Shown: positions 6,345 to 12,587 of the stretch, in pieces
How positions within the stretch are numbered: the first letter of the stretch is position 1
How the letters are laid out: each line of letters starts with the position of its first letter
Origin: Dokdonella_A sp035760865
Lineage (GTDB): Bacteria; Pseudomonadota; Gammaproteobacteria; Xanthomonadales; Rhodanobacteraceae
Length of the DNA stretch: 13,593 nucleotides
Assembly (NCBI GenBank): GCA_035760865.1
Contig: DASTSE010000192.1
Span: 1 to 13,593, forward strand
Reading direction: 5' to 3'
Notes under the pieces: generated by a model
Told to the model about the DNA's origin: nothing
Seen by the model: the letters and a program-made list of their open reading frames with translations, nothing else
The model's database searches: none
Program-made: the position numbers and the translations under genes

Positions 6345-8323
6345 GCCTGCCGGTCGATTTCCATTTCCTGCGGCCGGCCGCGCTGTTGCTGTTTCTCGCG
6401 CTGCCGTTGTGCTGGTATGCGTGGCGGCATGGCCGCACCGACGCCGGTGCTTGGCGCGGGGCCGTCGATGCGCACCTGCTGCCGCACCTGCTCGAACGCG
6501 TCGATGGCGGCAGCGGGCGCGCAGGCCTCGCGCTCGCCGCGGCGCTGTGGGTACTCGCGTCCCTCGCGCTCGCCGGTCCGGCGTGGGAGCGCGAGCCGAT
6601 GCCGCTCTACCGCAACCAGGCCGCGCGCGTGCTCGCGCTCGAACTCGCGCCGAGCATGGGTGCGCAGGACGTGAAGCCGAGCCGGCTCGAGCGGGCGCGC
6701 TACAAGCTCGACGACATCCTCACGCGCAGCCGCGACCACCAGAGCGCACTGCTCGGTTACGCCGGCGACGCGTTCGTCGCGGCGCCGCTCACGGACGACG
6801 TCGAAACCGTGCGCAATCTCGTCGACGCGCTCGACCCGACGACGATGCCGGTGACCGGCAACGCCACTGGCCGTGCGATCGACGCCGCTGCCGAACTGAT
6901 CGAACAGGCGGGCCTGCATCGCGGCGAGATCGTCCTGCTCGCCGATTCGGCGGGCCACGACGCGACGGCGGCCGCGCGTCGCGCGCACAAGCGCGGCTTC
7001 GACGTTTCGGTGCTCGGCATCGGCACCGCTGCGGGCGCGCCGGTCGCGCTCGCGCAAGGCGATTTCCTCAAGGACGACGACGGCAACGTGGTGATCTCAC
7101 GCCTCGACGAGTCGGCCCTGCGCGCGGTCGCGGCCGCGGGCGGAGGTCGTTACGCGACGCTGACCGCCGACGGCGCCGATCTCGACACGCTGCTCGCTTC
7201 GACCGTCGACGTCGACACGGGTGCGGGTCGCACCGACGGTGAAGCGCAGAGCGCCCGCTGGCGCGATCGCGGGCCATGGTTGCTGCTCGCGCTGCTGCCG
7301 CTCGCGCTCGCATCGTTCCGCCGCGGCTGGCTCATGATGATCGCGTTCGTCGCGTTCGCACCGACGCCGCGCGCGCACGCCGCCTCGCTGCGCGACCTGT
7401 GGCAGCGCGCGGACCAGCAGACCGCCGCCGCACTCGCCGCCGGCGACGCCAAGCAGGCGGCCGAGCTTGCGCCGACGCCGGAATGGCGCGGCGGTGCCGC
7501 CTATCGCGGCGGCGATTTCGCCGCCGCCGAGAGCGCATACGCGCACGCGGCCGGCGCCGATGGCGCCTACAACCGCGGCAACGCGCTCGCCAAGCTCGGT
7601 CGCTACGAGGAAGCGATCGCGGCCTACGACGAAGCACTCGGGCTCGAACCCGGCATGGCCGATGCGCTCGCGAACCGCAAGGCGGTCGAGGACTTCATGC
7701 GCCAGCGCAAGCAGCAGGACCCGAAGCAGGGCCAGCAGCAGCCGCAGGACGGAAACGATCCCTCACGGCAGGACGGCGACCCGCAGCAGGACGGCGCATC
7801 GAAGCCGCAGGACGCGACGCAGAAACCGGGAGAAGGCCAGGAACCGCCGGCCGACGGCAAGCAGGATGGAAGGCGGAACGACCGCGATACGCAGGACGGC
7901 GAGCAGGGCAAGCAGCAGCCCGCGCAGGGCGACGAAACGCGGCAGCAGGACGGTGAATCGCGCCAGGACCAGGCCGGGAAGGCGCCCGACGAACAGGGCG
8001 CGCGGGATTCCGCGCAGCGCGGGCAGCAGCGCGACACGGATTCCACCAACGCGCGGGCGGGCGAGCAGCAGCCCGATTCGCAGCAGCAACGCGCGTTGAA
8101 GCAGGCGCTCGATCGCGCACTCGCCGAACCGGGCAAGGAAGCGACCAGCGGCGAGCCCGCACGCGCGCTGCAGGAAGCGCCCGAAGATGACGCGACGCGC
8201 GAAAAGCGCCAGGCGCTCGAACACTGGCTCGAGCGCGTGCCCGACGATCCGGGTGGCCTCCTGCGACGCAAGTTCCAGCTCGAGTACCAGCGCCGGCAGC
8301 AGCGCGGAGGAGACGGCGGATGA
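6341..8323 (+). CDS. batB: BatB-BatC fusion: vWA domain plus TPR with Gln/Asp-rich linker
   Basis: The 660-residue protein joins a BatB vWA protein to a BatC TPR protein. Residues about 10-28 and 61-80 are membrane helices, and about 94-290 are the vWA domain. Two further hydrophobic segments (about 312-326 and 330-341) are separated by 'FRRG', a positive loop that should be cytoplasmic, placing both vWA and TPR parts in the periplasm. A TPR unit lies at about 405-440 ('AYNRGNALAKLGRYEEAI'). Residues about 455-600 are low-complexity, Gln/Asp/Gly-rich, with six xQDG tetrapeptides. The end contains the conserved 'RVPDDPGGLLRRKFQLEY' segment of proteobacterial BatC-like tails. The metal site is altered: E101-L-A103-P-S105 replaces DxSxS, although D202 is kept in 'LLADS'. 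The second hydrophobic pair ending in 'RAHAAS' looks like a former BatC signal peptide. ATGA overlaps join it to batA and batD. Confidence 0.92.
   Translation: MSLPVDFHFLRPAALLLFLALPLCWYAWRHGRTDAGAWRGAVDAHLLPHLLERVDGGSGRAGLALAAALWVLASLALAGPAWEREPMPLYRNQAARVLALELAPSMGAQDVKPSRLERARYKLDDILTRSRDHQSALLGYAGDAFVAAPLTDDVETVRNLVDALDPTTMPVTGNATGRAIDAAAELIEQAGLHRGEIVLLADSAGHDATAAARRAHKRGFDVSVLGIGTAAGAPVALAQGDFLKDDDGNVVISRLDESALRAVAAAGGGRYATLTADGADLDTLLASTVDVDTGAGRTDGEAQSARWRDRGPWLLLALLPLALASFRRGWLMMIAFVAFAPTPRAHAASLRDLWQRADQQTAAALAAGDAKQAAELAPTPEWRGGAAYRGGDFAAAESAYAHAAGADGAYNRGNALAKLGRYEEAIAAYDEALGLEPGMADALANRKAVEDFMRQRKQQDPKQGQQQPQDGNDPSRQDGDPQQDGASKPQDATQKPGEGQEPPADGKQDGRRNDRDTQDGEQGKQQPAQGDETRQQDGESRQDQAGKAPDEQGARDSAQRGQQRDTDSTNARAGEQQPDSQQQRALKQALDRALAEPGKEATSGEPARALQEAPEDDATREKRQALEHWLERVPDDPGGLLRRKFQLEYQRRQQRGGDGG
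8306..8312 (+). promoter_or_regulatory. Ribosome binding site of batD
   Basis: GGAGGAG ends 7 nt before the ATG at 8320, supporting translation of batD from the ATGA overlap. Confidence 0.8.
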
Positions 8324-10029
8324 ACGCAATCGGATTCCGTGCGTGCGTGCACGTCGCACTCGCACTCGTCGCACTCGTCGCATGCGTCGCGCGCGCCGAC
8401 GACCAGCCCGCCGTGCGCGCGTGGCTGGACCGCGACAGCATGCATCTCGGCGAAACCGTCACCCTCAACGTCGAAACGGACGACGTCGGTGCGGCGCAGC
8501 CCGACTTCTCCGCACTCGCGAAGGACTTCAACGTGCTCGGCACGCAGTCCGGCCAGCAGGTGAGCATCAGCAATGGCGCGCGCACCGCGAAGACGCTGTG
8601 GGCGGTCGGCCTCGAACCCAAGCACGACGGCGCGATCACGATCGCGCCACTCGCGGTCGGCAGCACCCGCACCGCGCCGATCCACCTCACCGTGCTGCCG
8701 GCGCCGACCGCGGCGCAGCAGGCCGGCGGCGACATCTTCCTCGAGGCGAGTGCGCAACCGCTCGACCCGTACGTGCAGCAGCAGGTGCGCTACACGGTGA
8801 AGCTCTATTTCGCCTTCGACCTCACCGACGGCAACCTCGCCGAACCAAAGGCGGACGGCATCGCCGCGCAGCGCCTCGGCCAGGACAAGTCGTACGTCGC
8901 GACCGTCGGAACGCGGCGCTACCACGTGCTCGAGCGGCACTATGCGCTGACACCCGAGCGCAGCGGCGCGATCGAGATTCCCGCACTCGCGTTCCGCGGC
9001 ACCGTGCTCGATGCGGCCGACCCGGCCGCGTTCTTCGGCCGCGGCCGCACGGTCAGCGCGCGTTCGGACGCGGTGCACCTGGACGTGCGCGCGAAGCCGG
9101 CGTCCTGGACCGATGGCGCCTGGCTGCCGGCCGCGTCGCTGCTGCTCAAGGACGAGGGCGAGCCGCCCGCCGAAGTGCACGTCGGCGAGCCGATCACGCG
9201 CACGATCCGCCTGCAGGCGCAGGGACTCGGCTACGAGCAATTGCCCGAACTCGAACTCGCCGCACCGCAAGGCGCCGAGATCTACCCGGACAAGGCCGAC
9301 ACGCGCACGCGCGACGACGGCGAATGGCTGTACGGCGAGCGCGTGCGCAAGTTCGCGTTCGTGCCCGATCGCGCCGGCACGCTGACCGTGCCCGGCCTCA
9401 GCGTGCGCTGGTGGGACACCGTGCACGACCGCGCCGAGATCGCGACGCTGCCGCCGCGCACGATCACGGTATTGCCGGCCGCAGCATCCGCGGCGGCGAC
9501 CGCAGCGCCCGCGAGTGGGCCATCGAAGGCGCCAGCGAGCGCCGCGCCGCAGCTTGCCTCCGCGACCGACGCCGGACTCGACGTGCGGCTGTGGAAAATG
9601 CTCGCGGCGACCGGTTTCGTGTTGTGGGTCGCGACCCTGTTTGCGTGGTGGCTGTCGCGACGCTCGGTTGCGACGCCGCGCCCGCAGGCCGCGCAGGCGC
9701 CGCGCGGAGCGGCGCCGCGCGGCGAGTTCCTGCGCGCCTGCGCGCTCGGCGACCTCGCCGGCGCGGAACGCGCGCTCGTCGACTGGGCGCGCAGCGAACG
9801 CGCCGACGTGCACAACCTCGGCCAGCTCGCCACGCGTCTCGCCGACGCCTCCCAGCGGGAAGCGCTCGCCGACCTGCAACGAACGCGCTACGCGAGCGGC
9901 GCCGCGGCGGAGGGGCTGGCCGCACGCCTGCAACGCGCATTCCGCGGCGGCCTGCGATGGCGCGTCGACGACCTCGGTGGCGCTCGCCGCGAAGACGCAC
10001 TGCCTGCGCTCTATCCCGATCGGGACTGA
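8320..10029 (+). CDS. batD: BatD-type periplasmic protein with C-terminal membrane anchor
   Basis: The 569-residue protein begins with a signal peptide (residues 1-26, cleavage probably after 'VARA'). A long beta-rich region follows with the BatD pattern: 'VRAWLDRDSMHLGETVTLNVE' split over the first strands, 'DFNVLGTQSGQQVSISNG', and repeated 'I.IP.LAF.GT' and 'TVPGLSVRWWD' units. One membrane helix lies at about 428-447 ('GFVLWVATLFAWWLSRR'), leaving a roughly 120-residue cytoplasmic helical tail. The size is normal for the family. BatD is the large periplasmic member of the Bat complex; its biochemical role is not settled. The signal peptide is encoded by a 9-bp tandem repeat (8362-8388). 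The gene overlaps the previous one by ATGA and stops 6 nt before the next gene. Confidence 0.9.
   Translation: MNAIGFRACVHVALALVALVACVARADDQPAVRAWLDRDSMHLGETVTLNVETDDVGAAQPDFSALAKDFNVLGTQSGQQVSISNGARTAKTLWAVGLEPKHDGAITIAPLAVGSTRTAPIHLTVLPAPTAAQQAGGDIFLEASAQPLDPYVQQQVRYTVKLYFAFDLTDGNLAEPKADGIAAQRLGQDKSYVATVGTRRYHVLERHYALTPERSGAIEIPALAFRGTVLDAADPAAFFGRGRTVSARSDAVHLDVRAKPASWTDGAWLPAASLLLKDEGEPPAEVHVGEPITRTIRLQAQGLGYEQLPELELAAPQGAEIYPDKADTRTRDDGEWLYGERVRKFAFVPDRAGTLTVPGLSVRWWDTVHDRAEIATLPPRTITVLPAAASAAATAAPASGPSKAPASAAPQLASATDAGLDVRLWKMLAATGFVLWVATLFAWWLSRRSVATPRPQAAQAPRGAAPRGEFLRACALGDLAGAERALVDWARSERADVHNLGQLATRLADASQREALADLQRTRYASGAAAEGLAARLQRAFRGGLRWRVDDLGGARREDALPALYPDRD
8362..8388 (+). repeat. 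9-bp tandem repeat coding the batD signal-peptide core
   Basis: GCACTCGTC occurs at 8362-8370 and 8371-8379, followed by a diverged copy GCATGCGTC at 8380-8388. The repeats are in frame and encode ALV-ALV-ACV, the hydrophobic core of the signal peptide. Confidence 0.75.
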
Positions 10030-10035
10030 CGCGCG

Positions 10036-12096
10036 ATGAGGCGCTGGCTGCTCGCGATCGCATGCGCGGGCGTCGCCGACGCCACGCGCGCAAACGGCTT
10101 GCCGTGGGAAGTCTGGGAGTCGCCGGCACGGCTCGCCGCGCTCGACCCCGGAGACGACGTGCTCGAGCGTTCGAGCCATTGCCTCGACGGTTGTCGCTAC
10201 GACCGCAGCAACGCAGGCAGTGAAGGTGCGGTCGCCAATCCGTACCCGCTGCGTTGGCTTTATCGCGACGGCGATGAAGCCGTCCTCCTCGACGAACGCG
10301 GAGCGGGGGCGCTGACCCGCTTCTGGCTCACGACCGGCTTCGGCGCGTCGACGTGCATCGATCCCGCGATGCGCGTGCGCTTCTACCTCGATGGCGCCGC
10401 ACAGCCCGCACTCGACGCGCCGCTCGCGTCGCTGTTCGATGGTTCGACCGCGCCGTTCACGCCGCCGCTCGCGTATGACCGCCTGCAGTCGAGCGGCGGC
10501 TTCGTGAGCCATGTGCCGATCGCCTACGCCCATGCGCTGCGCATCGCGCTCACCGGCGCCGACGACGGCGGCGACAATCCGTGTACGGGCGATCCGCAGC
10601 GGCTGCTCTGGTTCCAGCTGCAACATCACCGCCTCGTGCCCGGCACGCCGCTGACGACGTTCGTCGCCGGCCACGATGAGCCTGCGTGGCGCGCGTTCCT
10701 CGCTCACGCGGGCGACGACCCGTGGAACGCGATGCTGCTGCCGCAGGCGGCGACGACGAACCTCGCGCCGGGCGAACGCATCGCGCTCGCGACGCGCAGC
10801 GGCCCCGGATGGCTGCGCGGCATCCGCTTGCGCCTGCCGCGCGCGGCGTACTCCGACCTGGTCCTGCACGTGACCGTCGACGGCGTGCCCGCGGTCGACG
10901 CCACGCTCGCGGACTTCTTCGCCTCGCCGGCGGATGCGCAGACGCCCGCGCGCGGCGTGCTCGTCGGCGAGGACGCCGCCGGTTGGCTGTACGCCTGGTT
11001 TCCGATGCCGTTCGTCGACGACCTCGAGGTCGCGCTCGCCGCGGACACGGCGCTCGCCGCGCCGGTCGCGGTCGACAGCGCGCTGGCTTTCGACACGGCG
11101 GCGGTGCCCGCCGATGCGGGTCGCTTCGAGGCGCGCGTGAGCGACGCCTGCAGCGCCGCGCCCGCACTCGTGCTCGATCGCGCGAGCGGCGCGGGCAAGG
11201 TCGTCGGCATCGCGGCGCGCTACCGCGCCGACGGTGCGCAGACGCGCGGCCATCTAGAAGGCGACGAGCGAGCACGCACGGATGGCGCGATCGCGCCGGC
11301 GTGGTACGGCACCGGGGTGGAGGACTTCTACGACGGCGGTTTCTACTTCGATCACGGCGCGTTTGCCGGGCCGCTCGCGGGCGCCACGCTCGTCGATGCG
11401 GACGGCAGCGGCAGCACGCACGCCTACCGGCTGATGCCGACCGCACCGATCACCTACACGAGCGCGCTGCAGCTCGAGCAGGAAGCCGGCTACGCGCCGG
11501 CGTCGGCGGTTCCGACCTGCATTCGCAGCGTCGTCTACGCCTACCGCCGCGACGTGCCCGCGCTCGTCGGCTACGACGCGTTCGAAATCGGCGACGCGCC
11601 GGCGGCCGCCGCGCACGACTACGCGTTGCCGGCGACGGCCACCTGTGCGCCGCTCGCATCGCGATTCGAGGACGAGCCGCCCACCGCGCGCACGGCACGC
11701 GCGTGCGCGTACGGCGATGGCGCGAGCCATTTCAGCTTTCATGTCGCCGACGCTCGGCCGCCGCTGCGCCTGCGTCGCACCTTCGACGCCGGCCTCGGCA
11801 TTCCGGGCGAGACGGCCGGCTCGGCGGCGGCGACGATCTTCGTCAACGGCGTCGCGGCGGGCGCATTCGCGCCGGCCCCGGCGAATCCGGCGCGGCGCTG
11901 GCAACAGCAGGAGGCGCTGCTCGACGTCGCCGCGGGTACGGCCGATTTCGACGTCGTCGTCGTACCCGGGTTCCGCGCCTACGCGGGCGTGTTCAGCGAG
12001 TCGCGCTGGGAACTGCGCGGTGGCTGGAAGGATGCGATCTTCGCCGACGGCTGCGATGCGACGACACGGCGAGGTGGCGCCCGCCTGTTGCAATGA
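10036..12096 (+). CDS. Secreted DUF2961 / GH172-type glycoside hydrolase
   Basis: The 686-residue protein starts with a short signal peptide (MRRWLLAIACAGVADATRA). The body matches the DUF2961 family, now glycoside hydrolase family 172: 'LPWEVWESPARLAALD' at the start, 'LERSSHCLDGCRYDRSN' (45-59), 'ERGAGALTRFWLTTGFG' (87-103), 'HLEGDE' (406-411), 'WYGTGVEDFYDGGFYF' (423-438) and 'HAYRLMPTAPITYTSAL' (462-478). E408 and E429 are 21 residues apart, the spacing I recall for the catalytic Glu pair of the characterised Bifidobacterium enzyme, so it is probably active. Known GH172 enzymes act on difructose anhydrides or D-arabinofuranose/fructofuranose linkages; the substrate here cannot be predicted. 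Residues about 545-665 form a C-terminal beta-sandwich, and the protein ends in the tail 'WKDAIFADGCD' plus 13 residues. It follows batD by 6 nt without a clear ribosome binding site, so it probably belongs to the Bat transcript. Confidence 0.85.
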   Translation: MRRWLLAIACAGVADATRANGLPWEVWESPARLAALDPGDDVLERSSHCLDGCRYDRSNAGSEGAVANPYPLRWLYRDGDEAVLLDERGAGALTRFWLTTGFGASTCIDPAMRVRFYLDGAAQPALDAPLASLFDGSTAPFTPPLAYDRLQSSGGFVSHVPIAYAHALRIALTGADDGGDNPCTGDPQRLLWFQLQHHRLVPGTPLTTFVAGHDEPAWRAFLAHAGDDPWNAMLLPQAATTNLAPGERIALATRSGPGWLRGIRLRLPRAAYSDLVLHVTVDGVPAVDATLADFFASPADAQTPARGVLVGEDAAGWLYAWFPMPFVDDLEVALAADTALAAPVAVDSALAFDTAAVPADAGRFEARVSDACSAAPALVLDRASGAGKVVGIAARYRADGAQTRGHLEGDERARTDGAIAPAWYGTGVEDFYDGGFYFDHGAFAGPLAGATLVDADGSGSTHAYRLMPTAPITYTSALQLEQEAGYAPASAVPTCIRSVVYAYRRDVPALVGYDAFEIGDAPAAAAHDYALPATATCAPLASRFEDEPPTARTARACAYGDGASHFSFHVADARPPLRLRRTFDAGLGIPGETAGSAAATIFVNGVAAGAFAPAPANPARRWQQQEALLDVAAGTADFDVVVVPGFRAYAGVFSESRWELRGGWKDAIFADGCDATTRRGGARLLQ

Positions 12097-12269
12097 TCGT
12101 CGTCGCGGTTCGGAAGGCGCCGCCGTCGCGGTTGCGATGTCTGCGCGCGCCACGCGCCATGGGCCGATGCCCGCGTGATATCCGAACCGGCGCTTTCGCG
12201 CTTACCTGATTGGACCGATGACAGGGGCGGCACGGGGCCGTTCATCACGTCCGGCATCAGGAGGCTTGC
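12097..12269. other. Intergenic region before the small secreted protein gene
   Basis: These 173 bases hold no gene. CGTCGCGGTT occurs twice (12101-12110 and 12124-12133). No terminator with a T run follows the hydrolase gene, and no confident promoter is visible, although one would be expected here. The 3' end holds the ribosome binding site of the next gene. Confidence 0.5.
12259..12264 (+). promoter_or_regulatory. Ribosome binding site of the small secreted protein gene
   Basis: A perfect AGGAGG ends 5 nt before the ATG at 12270. It is the strongest Shine-Dalgarno sequence in the window and suggests high expression of this gene pair. Confidence 0.9.
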
Positions 12270-12587
12270 ATGAACATCCCATCGTTTTCGAGGCGGCGGC
12301 GCGCACGCGCGGCAGCGCTCGCGGTCGCGCTCGCGGTCGCGGTCGCGGCATCGACGACCTTGCTCGCGGCGCCTGGCGGCGCCGGTTTCGCGCTGCAGGG
12401 ATCGGTGATCGCGAGTGGCGGCGTGTCCCACGCGACGGCGTCGTGTTTCGATCTGTCGGCGACGATCGGCGAACCGACCGCGGGCGTCGCGAGCGGCGGC
12501 GGCTTCGAGCTCGTGTCCGGCTTCTGGTCGGCGCCGGTCGTGCGCGACGAACTGTTCCGCTCGTCGTTCGAAGGCTGCACGCCATGA
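12270..12587 (+). CDS. Small secreted protein of the 'IGEP...GGGFELVSGFW' type
   Basis: The 105-residue protein begins with an Arg-rich n-region (SRRRRARAA), a long Ala/Val/Leu core and a probable cleavage near 'LLAAPGGA', so it is exported. The mature part, about 70 residues, contains 'GSVIASGGVSHATASCFDLSATIGEP' in two adjoining strands and then 'GVASGGGFELVSGFWSA'. I recognise this pattern (a Gly-rich turn, 'IG.P.AG', then 'GG.y.L..GFW') from many short or C-terminal modules in secreted bacterial proteins, but no function is known to me. The tail 'VRDELFRSSFEGCTP' resembles the tail of the upstream hydrolase. The core of the signal peptide is encoded by a hexanucleotide repeat. The stop overlaps the next start as ATGA, so this protein and the collagen-like protein are made together. 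Confidence 0.75.
   Translation: MNIPSFSRRRRARAAALAVALAVAVAASTTLLAAPGGAGFALQGSVIASGGVSHATASCFDLSATIGEPTAGVASGGGFELVSGFWSAPVVRDELFRSSFEGCTP
12315..12344 (+). repeat. Hexanucleotide tandem repeat coding a signal-peptide core
   Basis: Five in-frame copies of GCG(C/G)TC run from 12315 to 12344 (CTC, GTC, CTC, GTC and GTC in the second half of each unit). They encode Ala-Leu/Ala-Val dipeptides. Copy-number change would lengthen or shorten the hydrophobic core without a frameshift. Confidence 0.8.

Noticed and set aside
8187..10223. A 678-codon + strand frame overlapping batD
   Set aside because: It is a frame-shifted shadow of batD: Arg-rich, with no signal peptide or domain, while batD itself has a ribosome binding site, signal peptide and membrane anchor.
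7624..11253. A 1209-codon open frame on the minus strand
   Set aside because: It lies opposite batB-batC, batD and the hydrolase, whose + strand products have clear family motifs. Its translation is Arg/Ala/Glu-rich low complexity with no recognisable domain, as expected for antisense frames in GC-rich DNA.
12161..12172. Hairpin GGGC-CGAT-GCCC after the hydrolase gene as a terminator
   Set aside because: The stem is only 4 bp and no T run follows; such short stems are expected by chance at this GC content.
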